DNA of 64,000 nt from Leucosporidium creatinivorum (GCA_001600635.1 BCKL01000022.1:124001-188000), one strand, 5' to 3'. Numbered from the stretch's first letter, positions 10,065 to 23,099 are shown. Made by a program: numbers and translations. The notes: a model not told the origin generated them from the letters alone.

Positions 10065-11677
10065 ATGGCACCGACGCGAGGCTCGCTCGAAGACTGGCTG
10101 GAGCAGGCTCAAATCAAACTACACCCTGCTATCGACATCATCCGCGCCGACGAGGGGCTGAGCATCCGGGCCAACGCGTCGGTGGAGCCAAAGACGAGCA
10201 GTAAGTCGATTCGCTGCTCCTCGACACGTCGGGGCGGATGCTGAGGACCTTCTTATAGTCGCTCGTATCCCCAAGCAGGCTGTGCTCTCTCAGCGCACCT
10301 CGTCGCTCGGCCAGGATCGACTCTCGAAGCTCCCCTCCTCCCTCTCGCCGCCGCTTCGCCTGGCCGTCTGCCTCATGCATGAGCAGCAATTGGGCTCGGA
10401 CTCAAGATGGAAAGGGTACATCGATTCTCTGCCGACCGAAATAGTCCCCATCGCGGTTCTGTGGCCGGCACAGAGCGAGGCGAGGCGCTGGGCGAGGGGA
10501 ACGGAGCTTGCGAAGGAGCTGCAAGGAGTTCAGTCGAGTCCTGTGAGCTGTTCGCGACCCCTCATGTAGCTCAATACGCTGAACCCTACTTCCTACAGAC
10601 CTCGCTCGCCGCCCTCTTCGACTCGGTCGTCCTCCCCTTCTTCCTCGCATCGCCGAATCCCCCCTCGCCTCCGCCGACGCTGGACCAATTCCTCCACGCC
10701 TACTCCATCGTCTCCTCCCGAGCCTTCCAAGTCGACTCTTGGCACTCACTCTCCCTGGTACCCTGCGCCGACATCTTCAACCACACGGACGAGCACGACG
10801 TCCACCTCGAGTCGGAGCACTGGGTTTGCCCCGAGTGTGGCGCTCTCGACGCTTGCGAGCACGACGAAGCGGAGGAAACGTCTGATTCTATCTCACGCCA
10901 GCTGGTGGAGGACGACTCGTGCGAGATGGTGACGGTACAAGGCATCTCGGCGGGGCAGGAGGTGTTCAACACCTACGGCGAGCTGTCCAACGCTCAGCTA
11001 CTCGCTTTCTACGGCTTCGCACTGGAGGCAAACAAGTACGATCGCATCACTTTCGCCTTCGAGGATGTCGCTCGGCTGGCCCCGTCGCCTCCACCGCCCA
11101 CCGCCAACATCGCCGAAGAGTGGATCTCAATGGACAAGCTGTGGCTGTCGGCTCAGAAGGAGGAGCCGACTCTTGTAAAGGAACTCGATGAAGACTCGCT
11201 CGTCGTCGACAGCTCGCCAGGTCACCTCTACATCGACGCCGACGCCCGCCTCTCCTCCTCCCTCTGGCTTCTTATCCTCCTTCTGCACGTTCCCCTTCCG
11301 ACTGCACCATCGAAGCGGCTTGCGCTACTCCGACGTCTAAGAAGGGCACAAGTGCGCATAGCAGACGGGGAGGAGGCAGAGCTCGACTCGTTGGAAGAGC
11401 GAGCGCTCCGAGTGCTCGCTGAGGCGATTCGGAGTCTCTGCGCTGCGAGGCTAGCAGGGCAGACAGAGGCTCATAGAGCGGGCGGAGACCTTTTAGAGCT
11501 GGCCTCTGTAAGTCGCGTCGAGTCCGAGTCACTCGCGGAAGGCTGACTTGCTCTCGTCCGCAGACGACGACCGACACGTCGCTTCGGCAGGCGCTCGAGT
11601 TGGCGGCGAGCGAGCGGATCTTGCTCGAATGTGTCTTGCAGACGTGGTCTTCACTGTTAGACGGTCCATCCGACTAG
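10065..11677 (+). CDS. SET-domain protein lysine methyltransferase (RKM/SETD6-like)
   Basis: Four exons (10065-10200, 10259-10542, 10599-11507, 11564-11677) give 480 residues. The N-terminal part is helical. The SET core lies near residues 190-330: the cofactor-site motif VPCADIFNHTD and the catalytic GELSNAQLLAFYGFALE with its conserved Tyr. Between them lies a CPECGALDACEH insert that looks like a small zinc-binding loop. The C-terminal half is the helical Rubisco-LSMT-like substrate-binding region. Enzymes of this class transfer methyl groups from S-adenosylmethionine to lysines of ribosomal proteins, elongation factors or other non-histone targets. The exact substrate cannot be read from the sequence. 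Confidence 0.85.
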
Positions 11678-11842
11678 ACAAATGTTGCAAAGCATCCCGT
11701 CGCTCTCACGAACTGCTCGGCTCAGAAACGACCGTCGTCTCCAATTCCACGAGAGAGGGTATCGACACAGACACGAGGAAGAGAGATACAGAGAAACGCA
11801 GGACACTAAGAGAAGAAGAATTGCTGGGTATCAAGTAGGGTA

Positions 11843-14800
11843 TCAATGGCTGAAGGAACCGTGAGGACGAGGCGAGAGGGGAAGGCCGGGGCTGCGAGGC
11901 GGCGCTGGTGCGCCGGGGGAGGAGTGCTCAGAGCCGGGCGCGGGAGAGGGGAAAGATAGGTGGGAAGAGTCTTGTGGGTCGGCGGTGTCTTCGTCGAACG
12001 CCTCCGCCTCGTCGTCGGTGTCTTCGTCGACTTGCTCTGCGATGGGAGGCGAAGAGATCAGCGACTGAGCGAGATGAGGATGAGACATCGAGCGACATAC
12101 CTCGCAGGGAGTAGCGAGTAGTAGGATCGCCTTCCATGAGAAGCGCGGCTCCGCTAGCCGAGTACAGCTCCGAGTTGCGGTTCTTGCGAGCTCGGTAGAC
12201 GACCTCTTGCTCTTCCTCGAGAAGAATGGGCTGGGAGAGACCGGTTTCCTGCTCCACGGCGAAGACGAGCTATTAGACGTGAAGAGTCAGCTACAAGCTC
12301 TGAAGGCCCGAGACGACCACAGCACTCACGTCGAACTCGGCGAGCAGGAGAGTGAAGAGCGGCGCGGGGATGGCGAGAGTCGGGCTGAAGACGATCCCGA
12401 GGTTGCGGACGTTCATTTTCGAAACGTCGGCGTTTTGAGCGATGACGCAGAGGTCTGTTATAGGCAAAGGAAGGTCAGCGGCCGCGATCGAGAACCGAGA
12501 TGTCAAATCGACGAACGAGCAAAGCTGTAGGGAAAGCAGAGTCAGCTGAGCCTGACACGAGATCGCGGAAGTATAAGAGCTCACAAGAAGCGGAACAGTG
12601 TGTACTCCTCGATGGGAAGCTGAGCGACCAGACGTCCGAGGGCATTCACTCGGTCTCGCCGGTTGCGCAAGTCGATGACTTGGATGAACTCGGCATGGAG
12701 CTCGCGGGTGAGAAGGTGAACGGGTAGCTCGCGCAGGTACTGCTTGAGGAGACCAGCGATGGCGTGAGGGTCGTAGTACTCGTTGCTGGTGAGGAGGTTG
12801 ACGTCGCCTTCGGCGTTGAAGCGCTCCTTGAGTAGCTATGGAGTCGAGAGAGCGTCAGCAGGCGGTGCTAAACGGGTAGAGCGAGACGTGAACGTACTCG
12901 GATGACGTTGGCGCTGCCGCTGAGCCTGAAGATGCCCTCCTCGCACTCGGCGTTCTGCAAGAGAAAGAATCGTCAGCGAGTCCGAGTCCGAGCCTGCCCC
13001 TATGAGAGCACCAACGCACCTTGGCCTCCAGATACTCGACGCAGCGGTAGACGACAGCCGGCAGCTCGAGTCCGGGTCGGATCCTCGAGATGTTGACGGC
13101 CTCCTTGAGCGGTACGCCGAAGACGGGACGAGACGGTGCTGCAGGCTGAGCTTGCGGCTTCTCGTTGGCGCCTATGAAAAGACACGAAGTTAGCGATCAG
13201 CTCGCCGATGCGACGAGGGCATAGGACATCTCACCTCGAGCTCCAAAGTTCCAAAACGATGACTTCGTCTTCTTCTGCCGCTCGGCCTTCTTGAACTCGT
13301 ATCCCGATGGCAGTGGCTGAGCGTTCATCGGGCCCGAAACGTTACTAGCGACGAGCTTGGTAGCGCTATCTTGACGATGCCGTTCCTTCTCGCGCTCGGG
13401 ACTGGAAGGCCTATCGGACTGACCCGACGGTCGTCTCCGATCCGACGCCGTCTGCAGCTTTGACGGCGTGCGAATCTCGTTGTGGTGTCCTTGTGCCGAG
13501 GTAGAGCGCTTCTCCGGGTCTGGGAGAACACCACGAGCCATGGCGTCGAGATTGGCTGGCATCGAGGCGGAGGGAGCCATGTCCGAGCCGGCGAGACGAG
13601 CGGAGAGGTTGCGAGGATCTTGTGGGGGCATTGTTGAGCTGCCTGCCGCTGAAGCCGACTGGCGACGCGATGATGCCTGGCCTGATCCTCGGCGCTCCTC
13701 GTTGAAGGTGGGCGGAGGTGTAGGAGCAGGCATGGGGATGCCCGAAGGGTAGACGCGGTCCCTGTCGAAGCTGACGCTGCTTCCGTTGGGCCTCGCTGGC
13801 GGAGCTGGCGGCGTAGGCTTGGAGGGTTGGAGGGTGGTAAGGGCTTGGACCCACGCGTCACGAGCCTCGTCGTTCTCGGCGCAGAGGATATGGTCGGCGT
13901 CCTGCTCCTTCTCGTTGAGAGTGCGGATGAGGAAGGCGTGGAGGTAGGCGTCCTCGCCGGCGTCGGCGGCGCGAGACGACTGGCGACCGATGGCGGCGTT
14001 CACGAGAGGGATCTCCCCCAGCTTCGTGCCGTTTTGCTGTACGCGGGAGCGGGTCAGCACGAGCTTGAAGGCTGAGGAAGCGAGTCAACGCACCGTATCG
14101 TAGTAGGCCAGTGCCGTGCCAGGAGTGAGAACGTAGTAGCGAGTCTGCGCGTCGAGAAGGTCAGCAGCCGTAGCTCGCTCACAGCTAGTCGAGACGGCTC
14201 ACCTGCCATCCACCAAAGTTCCGACCTCGCTTCGTTAGCCAGCCAGCCATGGCACCAGTCGAAGAAGGCTGAGCAGCGTCCGGGACAATGTCCGAGTTGA
14301 AGAAGGAGCAGATGGCGGTGCGGTCGCGAAGGGAGAGGGCGAGGAGAGTCTGGAGGTAGCGCTCGAGGACCATCTGCGAGTCGAGACGGGGTCAGCTTCC
14401 TCTTACAACACGCTGCTCGTCATCTCTCACCTTCCGCTGATCGCTCTTGTGCGGAGCATGATCCTTGAACAAGCTCTTGTCCGGCAGCGCTCCAATGCTC
14501 TTACTCTCCTGCCTCGACGTCTTAGACTTGACCGTCGAGTCCAACGCAAGTACATCGCTGTAATACTTTTCGACCTTCCAACTAGCGACTCCTCCCTGCC
14601 GTTCGGGGTCGACCTCGGGCGGCACTTGCACCGAGACGTCGACGAGGAAGGTGACAATCTCTTTGCCCTTGTCGTTCATCCGGATGTTGGAGCTGCCGAC
14701 TCGCACGCGGGTGAAGGGGAGGAAGGCGGGGGAGAGGCTCGGCTTGGGCGTTGGAGCTGCTGGCGGTGTTGGAGCGGGAGAATGAGGTGGTGGTGGTGGA

Positions 14801-16125
14801 GCTTGGGCTTGAGCCTGAAACGCGGCGGCGTTGCGTTGCGAGAGGATGGAAGTATCGCTGTCGCGGTGGACGTGGTGTTGCGCTTGAGGAGGGAGGTGAG
14901 GTGCCACCTCGCGAAGCTCGGCGAGGGTAGTCGGCTGAGAGGGCCGGCGTTCCCTTGGTGGTGTTGGTGGCTCGCGCACTTCGGCTTGCGCAAGAGGGGA
15001 GAAGGACGAGTTATTGGAGCGGTACGCCGAGGAGGAGGCTTGACTTCCCTCGCCGACCGAGCTGCTCATCGAGGCGGCCGACTGGTTCGAAGGGGTACGA
15101 TCTCGGTCCCTCCGCTCGATGGCTGGTGGTGGTAGCAGTCCATGCTCCGTGCTGATTGGCGTAGCGTCGTACATGGGCGAAACGTCGCGAGGAGAGTCGC
15201 CGCCGCTGCTGGATCCGCCGTGTTGCGAGTAGAGAGGGGAGACGGGAGAGATAGCGGGGAGTAGGCGTCTGAAGGGGGAGAAGGAAGGTCAGCTATATCC
15301 CTCAAGAGCCTCCAGGCTTCCCGCTACTCACCTCTCTGGCGTGCGAGAGCCGAACGAAGGTCCTCCTCGCTCGGCCGCCGAAATGCTGGGCATGCTCGCC
15401 GAGCTGGGCAGCCTCGGGCTCGACCGCTCCCGCTGCTCCATCTGACTCCTACTCGGTGGCGGAGGAGTCCTAGCACTGCGCTGATACGGTTCCTCGGCGG
15501 TGGGGAGAGTTGGGGTGTTGTGGTCTGACGGAGGAGGGATGAGACGTCCCATGCCGAGGTCGAGGGAGGAGGCTTTGCGAATAGGAGAGGGACCACCGGA
15601 GATGGAGTGTTGTCGCGGTGAAGAGATGGGGGGTGGGGTCGCCGCCTTGCCGCGTAGGGAGGCCGTCGACGCGGAAGAGACGAGATGAGAGAGCTGCTCG
15701 TCGCGCGCCTGAGCCGACGTCGCGGAAGGGAGGTCCAGCCTGCTCGAATTATCTCCCGATGCTCCCCTCCTCAGTGGTGTTGCTCCCGCGCCCACTCCTG
15801 CACGGCCCGACGACGACACCGACGAGCCTCCGAGAGGTTGTTGGCCGTCAGGCTGCGAGTTCTGCCTGGCTCCCGTCGGCGGCCTAGGGTTGCGCAACGA
15901 CCTCCACAATGCCTGATTCTCGACACTCATGCGCTCCGCTGCTTTCTCCGCTGCCTCCTTCTCCACGGCTAGGAGCGCATGCTGATGCGCGAGGCTGTTG
16001 AAGCGAGCGACGAGCCCGACGAGCGCTTGGTGGGGGTCGTTTGAGTGCTGGGCAAGGAGCGAGGCGAGGTTGACTTGAGTGTCGCCGAATCGACTCGAGA
16101 TGGGCGTCGAAGCTGAGCCGCTCAT
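11843..16125 (-). CDS. BEM3: PX-PH-RhoGAP protein, BEM3-like Cdc42 GAP
   Basis: Large gene with about eleven introns. Domain order: an N-terminal short coiled region (near residue 60) and a long Ser/Pro-rich disordered region; a PX domain (FTRVRVGSSNIRMNDKGKE through AICSFFNSD); a PH domain (GWLTKRGRNFGGWQ, then YYVLTPGTALAYYD and DAWVQAL); a second disordered stretch; and a C-terminal RhoGAP domain. The GAP domain opens with VFGVPLKEAV and keeps the arginine finger in EEGIFRLSGSAN; VRNLGIVFSPTL lies near its end. The PX-PH-RhoGAP order is that of yeast Bem3, which stimulates GTP hydrolysis by Cdc42 at sites of polarised growth. An acidic tail (DEDTDDEAEAFDEDT) ends the protein. Exon borders in the RhoGAP part were not all resolved. 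Confidence 0.85.
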
Positions 16126-16977
16126 GGCTGGCGAAGGAGAGCGGGGAGCTGGGACGACGAGCGAGCGTCTCTTGAAGCTGCGACGAGGAAGGGCGGGCGG
16201 GTTAGCTCCAACCTTGCGGTTTCGAGTAGCGTGGGAACGAGTGGAGTAATATCAAGTCATAGAGCTAGTACTTACCGTCTATTCTCGAAAGTCGATTACA
16301 GAGCTCGTGCGCTGAGGAGCGTGAGGTGGTGAATGAGAGGAGGATGCTGCAGAGCGCGCGTAAGATCAGCTTCTGTAGTCTTGTCATGTCCTGCCAGCTG
16401 CTCTCCGAGCTCTTGACATCGCCGCCCCCTCCGCTACTCGCTCTTAGCTCCAGCTGCACCTCGACCTGACGGCGTCTTGTGCACTGGACCTCCTCGAGCA
16501 CTGTCCTCTGCACCTCACCGACAGAGCAGACTACTCACTGCTTCTATCTCTGTATGTAGCAGACTCGCCAAGTATGACTCCCCACAGCAGCCTGGCAGGT
16601 TGTCCAAACAAGCGGGAGACGGGAGGGGCAAGTGTGGGCACGGCAGCAAGCGTGAGGGGCGGAGGGAGAGAAGGATTAGAGGTGTAGTAGGGTAGAAGGG
16701 TGCAGCTCGTTGTTCGTCCTCGTCCTCGCGCCTGAAGTCGGAAGTGAGGAGTCGAGCGCGCGATGATGCAGAAGGAGGAGAAGCTCGAAGGGGAACCGAG
16801 CGCCGCTCCCGTCTCTCGCGGAGAGAGGGGAGGCGAGTTTGAGGTATTCCAGCTTGCTTCGCAGCCCGGGAATGAGAAGGTGATTGTCACACAATATAAA
16901 GGAGGCTTGACTATTACTTGTTCTCGAGCGATCGCATACTACAGCTCGTTCTATCTACCCGTTCCTTCGGCGCCGAA
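16126..16977. other. Intergenic: PAT1 3' flank and BEM3 promoter
   Basis: These 852 bases lie between two minus-strand genes. Short open frames occur on both strands (for example the plus-strand frame at 16763) but show no family match or splice support. I see no RNA gene or repeat. It probably holds the BEM3 promoter and 5' leader next to 16125 and the PAT1 3' UTR next to 16978. Confidence 0.5.
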
Positions 16978-19900
16978 TCACTCGTCGACGGTCAACTGGC
17001 TGGCATCGAGGCCGAGCGAGTGAAGGAGGAGGTTGACGTTGCGCTGTATCACCTCACTTGTCAGCTCTCATCGTCTCCATCAAAGCCGAACAAGAGCACA
17101 ACTCACAATCTTGAGCGCCGCTACCTCGGGCGCGACCCTCCCCTTATTAGCACTCGACACATTCTCCAAGACCTTATCCCTAACATTCGTCACCAAGCTC
17201 TGCTGCTCGTTGGGATCCGCGCACACCGCGACAGCAGCGAGGAACCTCCAAACGGGCTCATCATCGAGATCAATATCGGGCCGGAGGGCGTTGATGTTGG
17301 AGGAAGTTTGGGAGGAGAGGTAGTAGGACGAGCCGAAGGGGAGGGAAGAGACGGCGCGGGTGGAGGGGAAGAGGGAGGGGAGCGAGTTGACGAGCGAGGC
17401 GAAGAGGTGGTCGAACGTTTGTTGCCATTGGGCGAGGTCTTGCGCTTCGGGGGCGGGGGCCGCTTGCTTGAGCGATTCGGCGCGGGAGAGGAAGATGGTC
17501 ATGAAGGCGATTCCGGGCTACGTTAGGATCGAGCGAGCGAGAGCGAGGTCAGCTCCGGCGCAAGAGAGAGAGCGGCGAGAAGACGACGACGAGAAGAGCT
17601 CACCTTGGACTGAACGACCTGGGCCAAGTCATTGCGCTCCATCAACAGCCCCAACATGCCCGTCACCATCCTCAACGGCGCCTGTCCAATAACGCCCATC
17701 AACGGCGCAATCACCGCATTTAAGAACGCCTCCGTCTTGGTCTCCACGACCGCCCTCCTCTGCTTGCCCTCGAGACTCCCCGCCGAAAGCTTGTTCACAT
17801 CGTCCGTAGCGTCGAGCAGAGGGGCGTCGACGACGGTGTCGAGCGTGTCGAAAGTCGCGACGATGAGAGTGAAGAGCGTGAGGGTTTGCTCGGGGGAGAG
17901 GTGGCGGAGGGCGCGGGGGAGGATGCGCTTGCCCTTGAGCACCGAGATGAGGGAAATGAAAGGGTGGGGGACGCTGTAGTCGAGTCGAGTCGAGCGAGGA
18001 TTAGCGATGCGAGAAGAAGAGAGAGAGAGAGTGAGAACGACCAAAAAAACGCACCAAGAGTCCAAAGGCTCCATCACGCGCAACTCCTTCCACAGCTTCT
18101 CGCTCAGCTCGGCGTACTTGGTGTTCCTGCCCATACTCGCTCAGGTCAGCTCTCCTCCTCCTCGCTCAAGCCTCATCAAAAAACTCACCACTCCTCGACC
18201 GCCTTGCCCGCCTCCTCCAACGCGCCCTCGAGCACCCCCTCCGGCATCTGCGCCGCCTGCTCCTTGAGCGCGACCTCCGCGCCCACCACACTGGGCTGAA
18301 TCCTCCTCAGTTGCTCCAAATCCAACACAGCATCATAGACCCTCTCAATAATGGTGCACGCCGCTCGGTGACTCAGAGGCGTGCCCTGGGCGGTCGACTC
18401 GGAGCCGGTGATGCCTGAAGAAGAGGCGGATTGGGAGATCAACCCGGCGAGCAGGGCGGTGCCCGCCGAGGTGGTGGGCGCGGGAGTGGCCCCGGGCTTG
18501 ACTTGAAGCAGTTGGCGAGGGGCCGAACGGGTGCGGAGGGCGATTTTGCCGAGGGCGCCGTCGAGGGAGACTGTGTAGGGTTCGGCGCTCGTTCGGTCAG
18601 CTCGGGCTCGGGCGAGGGAAGAGAACGCAAGAGAAGATGAGAGAACGCACGCTGCCCCTTCTGATTCCTCTGCTTAGCGACATCCACCAACCTCTGCACA
18701 TTCTGCGCCATCTTGTTCATGGCATTCTCCCTCCGCGTGGGCTTGCGATTGCCTCCTCCTCCTCCTCCTCCTCCTCCTCCTCGCTGGACACCCTGAGGAA
18801 CCGGCGCCATCTGACCATTGGGCATGAGCATTCCCGGAGGAGCGCCCGCGGCCATGGCGGCGTTATGGCGCGACATTTTGATGGCCGCCATGATGTGAAA
18901 GTAGAAATCGTCGGCGTAGGGGTCGTCGGTCACGAGTTGGGAGACTTGGATGCGGGTGATAAAGTCCTTGTCCGAGTTGGACATGAGGTTGTTGTGCTTG
19001 GCCTGTTTGAGCGACGAGCGAGGTTAGTTCGGAGGGAGAGGGAGAGAGGCGAGAGCAACGCACCATGGAAGCGATCTTGGAAGCCTTGCGCTTCCTCTTC
19101 TGCTCCAACATCTCATGCTCCATGATCCTCTGCTCCACATTCCTGATCAACTGCTCCCCCGCGGCCGTCTTGACCTGCTCCTCCGTCTTCTCCTCCTCTG
19201 CTCCTCCAACCTCGGCGGGCTTGCTCTCCTTCTCGGCCTCCTTAGCGGCCTGATACTGCGCCTGCTGCAACAGCGCTTGGAGCTGAGCGCCCGTAAGCGA
19301 GGGGTGCTGGGCATGTTGGTTCATGGTGAGGTATTGGAGCTGCTGCTCGACCGAGGCGAGCCCTCCCTGCGAGGGGAGGGGAGGGAAGAGCGTGTTCATC
19401 ATGTTGGGGGGGGGAGGGGGACCTTGAAGCTGCTGGCCGGGTATGGGCATGGGAGGCTGTTGAGGGCGCATGGCGGGCGAGAGGCCAGGAGGAGGAGCAG
19501 GGAGCATGCCGGGAGGGAAGGGCATCCCGGGAACGGCGGAGGCAGGACGAAGGGGCTGTCCGGCGGGGCCGAGGGGAGGGAATCCCTGCTGGTGCTGGAG
19601 AGGAGGGAAGCCTTGCTGCTGCATGCCGAAGGGGGCCATTCCGGGAGGAGGGAAGCCCGCGCCGGGAGGAGGGTAGGCGTGCTGGAGCTGGGGCGATTGG
19701 GCGAACTGCTGCGGGGGGAAGCCGAGTTGCTGGAATTGCTGAGGAGGGAATTGCTGCTGCTGCTGCTGGGGAGGCGCCTGTTGCTGCTGCTGTCCCGCGC
19801 GAGCCTTGCGGAGCATCTCCGCCTCGACTTCCTCGAGCGTCAAGGGTCGACCGGCGGCTGGCTGGCCTTGCTGCTGCTGCTGCTGAGCTGCCGCCTGCTG

Positions 19901-20431
19901 TTGAGCCCTCATCTCCGCCTCAATTTCATCGAGAGTGCGCATAGCCCGCTGGGGCTGCTGGGCCTGCTGCTGCTGTTGGGGCTGCTGTTGAGCGAGGGAA
20001 GGAAGAGGCGTCCTGGAAAGCGGTCCTCCCGAGAGCAGCGGATCAGCATCGAGCGAGCTCCAAGGGGATGCTTGGCGGGGAGTGTTGGCTTGGGGAGCAG
20101 GGGAGCTCGTCCAGCTCGAATCGGCTTGCTGCAGAGGCTTGGGATCCCCGAGAAGACGAGAGGTCGATCCAGCGAAATCAAAGTCCCGGCCTGTAGTGTG
20201 GTAGATCAGAGGTCAGCTGGGATCTATGAGAGCTACTTGCAAGCTACTAGACTGACCGACGGGAGCAGCAGAGTCCTCTAGAGCGCCTCCAAAGGTCTCA
20301 TCGTTGAAGTCGTCGAGTCCCTCGTCGAGTAGACCACCGAGGTCGTTGTCCTGTAAGGAGTCGAACGAGTAGACTGCTACGTCCTCTGCGAAGCCGTAGT
20401 TGTCGCTGTCGTAGCCGTACTGGGCGGCCAT
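16978..20431 (-). CDS. PAT1: mRNA-decapping activator PAT1
   Basis: Multi-exon gene. The N-terminus carries the Pat1 signature (VAVYSFDSLQDNDLGGL, then DFNDETFGGAL) that recruits the DEAD-box helicase Dhh1. Next comes a long Gln/Pro/Gly-rich region with two copies of TL(D/E)E(I/V)EAEM. The conserved central motif QVSQLVTDDPYADDFYF follows, then an alpha-helical C-terminal domain (YDAVLDLEQLRR, GKRILPRALRHLSPEQ) ending NLLLHSLGLDASQL. Pat1 links deadenylated mRNA bound by Lsm1-7 to the Dcp1-Dcp2 decapping enzyme and nucleates P-bodies. The last exon is short; its acceptor must be the second AG (after GCTGACAAGTGAG), because the first AG would put a TGA in frame. Glycine codons make a (TCC)n tract at about 18757-18780. 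Confidence 0.9.
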
Positions 20432-20782
20432 GACGAGCGAGGAGGAGGAGGGAGGGGAGAGCGAGTCGAAGCTGACGCGGAGGGGAGAGAGCCGGTCAGT
20501 CGATAGCTGTAGGGCAGTAGAGCTGTTGGGGGCGATCAATAGCTCACTAAACAACTAAGCTGTACTGTGCTGCTGTCGATCGAAGAAGAAAGAAGGACGA
20601 GCGACTGGTCAAAGTCCAAGCTGTCTGGGCGCTGCTCGTCGTAAACGGCCAAGTCCAGTAGTCCTCGCGACGGTCGACGGCTTCTCCTTCCCCTTCTCCT
20701 CTCACCTCTTTCGCTTGCTTCTTTCAGTCGACTCGTTCCTGTAGCGCTTCAGAGCTATTCGCCCTACCCCTACCCCTTCAAG
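20432..20782. promoter_or_regulatory. Divergent promoter, PAT1 / GH76 gene
   Basis: This 351-base region separates two divergently transcribed genes. It has a pyrimidine-rich stretch before the GH76 start (CTCCTTCCCCTTCTCCTCTC-type text around 20690-20720), as is common at basidiomycete transcription starts. No TATA box or named factor site could be assigned with confidence. Confidence 0.5.
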
Positions 20783-23099
20783 ATGAGGGCAACAGGCGTG
20801 CTCTTGGCCATTCTGAGCTCAGCCCCGTTACTGCTCGCTCAACTCGCCGAGCACCCTTCCTCCCCTTACGAAGCCATCCCATACCTCGCCTGGCCTCATA
20901 AGACTACTAGGGACGATGGAGCATTCCTCCCTACACGGAAACGAGTGCAAATCGACGACAGACTGCCCGAACAACCCGTCAACCCAGTCTACGCTTGGGA
21001 TAGGCATCCTCCCGCTCTCCCTCACTTTAAACAACATCAAGTGGGCAGGTTGACCAAGAAGGATGTCATCTCACAATCAGACGCTCCCTTTCCTGCTTCA
21101 GAATGTAACCTCTTCGCTGCTCGCATCTCTCGCGCGATGGTCATGTCAGCTCACGTCTACTTTCGACTTGGGCTGTCCAGGGATCGACATCAACAACCTC
21201 ACCACCATCGCATTAGTAGCACAAGCTGCCATCGCTCGCATGCAAACCTGGTACGAGGACGGTGTATTCGAGTGAGTCTCTCTCGCCTCGAGACTGCGCT
21301 GCGCGTCAAACGACGACAACCCTCCCTCTCCGCCTTTCTCGGCAAGAATGCTCACCTTCTCTTGGCTCTTGCTCTTCGCTCCTTCGCGCTGCACAGATGG
21401 ACAGGATGGTGGCAAACTCCCGTGCTCGGAATGGCCTACACCAACCTCGATCTCGCGCTGGGTAACAATGGTGAGTTCTCAACTCGGATCGAACGAGCCT
21501 CCCTTCGGACGCGCTGAACTGACCGAGTTGGATCCCATCCTTACGCGCAGTCAACGAGCTCCTCATCAAGGACCTCCTCATCGTCAACGACGACCTCGGC
21601 TGGATGATTGACAAGTACATCGACGACCAGAGTGCGCTTTCCCCCCCTCCCTCCCCCTCTTCTCCCTTCGCCGAGCTAACGCTTCTCTCTCACTCTCCCT
21701 CCCTCGCTCGTTTCGCTCGCTCGCTCGCGCAGGCTGGTGGGCCATGTTCGCCCTCCGCGCGCACCAAGCCTACCCCAACCAGACCTGGTTCGACATGGTC
21801 CAAGCCATCGAGGCGAACAATACCCTCTACTGGGACGACACTTGCGGCGGCGGCGTCTTGTGGTTGACCTATAGGCCGATGATCAAGAATACGATTACCA
21901 ACGGGTGCGTCTTCTCTCTCTCTCTCTCTCCCTCCTTCCTCCTCCCTCTCCCCTCGCTGGACGCCGAGCTGACCGAGAGAAACGATCGCCGAAACAGCCT
22001 CTACTTCTCCATCCTCACGCGCCTGTACCGTTTCACGGGCGACGAGCGCTACTTCCAATACTCGATGAACACCTTGAACTGGTGGCTCGGGTGGGCTTTT
22101 GACGACACGAACGGCAAAGTCATGGACACGATCACGGGTCCCGACTGCCAGGTCGTCGGCGAGGGGTGGTGGACGTACAACTCGGGGGCCTTCTTGTTTG
22201 GGATTGCGGACCTGTTTTACGCGACGGGGGATGACAAGATCTTGGAGTTGGGGAGGAGTATTGCGTATGCGGGCATGAGGGATTTCTCCAATCCCGAGAC
22301 GGGCGTCTTGACGGAGAGTTGTGAGGACGACCCGCCGCCAGGGGATGGGAAACCGCCGGGATGTCAGCAGGATGAGACGTTGGTGCGTCCCTTTCTCTCT
22401 GCCTCTCCTCTCCTCTCCTTCTCTCGCTCGAGCTGGAGCTGACCGACCTCAACGCCGAACAGTTCAAGGGCATCTTCATGCTCGGTCTCTCGGAGCTCTA
22501 CCTCGCCCGTCCCGATCCCAATATCTACAACTTTGTCAACACCCAGCTGTTGACCAACGTCTTCAACAACGTCGACGAGACGTGGTTGTTTGGCATGGTT
22601 TGGGGAGGGCCGGTGAGTTTTTCCCCTTCTGAAGTGCAGGAAGAGTTAGAAGCTGAGCTGAGCCTCTCCTCTCTCTCCCCTCCCTCGCCGCCTCGTCTAT
22701 GATCTCCCTCGCCCCTCCAGTGGAACGAAACCACCGCCGGTCCGTCTTCCCTCTCTCTCCCCCCCCCCTTCCCCTTGCTCCCACTAACCTAAACTTCCTC
22801 CCTTCCGTCTCCCCCATCCCACAGGTCCCAAAACTCAAATCAACTCCATCTGCGTCCTCGCCGCCGCGGCGACCATCAACTCGGACTTCCTCACCCGCTT
22901 GGGCGAGAACACGACCCTCCCCCAGATGCTCCAGGTGGGAGTGCCGACCAATTCGACGGCCACGGGAGAGGCGGGAAGTACGGTGCATGAGACGCAGAGG
23001 GCGAGAAGTGCGGGAGTGAGGAGCAGGGGAGAGGGAGGAGTGCTGGGGTGGGCGGCGCTCGGAGTGAGTGCGCTGGTGGGAGCGGTGGCGCTGCTGTAG
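20783..23099 (+). CDS. GPI-anchored GH76 family protein (DFG5/DCW1-like)
   Basis: The N-terminus is a signal peptide (MRATGVLLAILSSAPLLLAQ) and the C-terminus a hydrophobic GPI-type tail (GWAALGVSALVGAVALL). Exon 1 is 20783-21040; exon 2 starts at 21102 after an intron with a weak GTGGGC donor; several further introns follow. The core matches glycoside hydrolase family 76: an Asp-Asp pair in VNDDLGWM followed by WWAMFALRAHQAYPNQ, then GGVLWLTYRP, YKN/NTITN, and GFLxW-like GEGWWTYNSGAFLFG. Fungal Dfg5 and Dcw1 are thought to act as transglycosidases that move GPI mannoproteins from membrane to wall glucan. An alternative start at 21063 would lose the signal peptide. It converges on the GRP94 gene. 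Confidence 0.82.

Noticed and set aside
14449-15135. Plus-strand frame within the BEM3-like gene
   Set aside because: It is a shadow of the PX-domain and disordered-region exons, with no start context or family match.
16763-17023. Plus-strand frame near the PAT1 3' end
   Set aside because: It overlaps the confirmed last PAT1 exon on the other strand and shows no family features.
18757-18780. (TCC)n microsatellite as a regulatory repeat
   Set aside because: It encodes the Gly run in PAT1 and needs no other explanation.
19115-20281. Long plus-strand frame over PAT1
   Set aside because: It is the complement of the PAT1 Gln/Pro-rich coding exons, and its Leu-rich text (LLLLL runs) mirrors CAG codons on the other strand.
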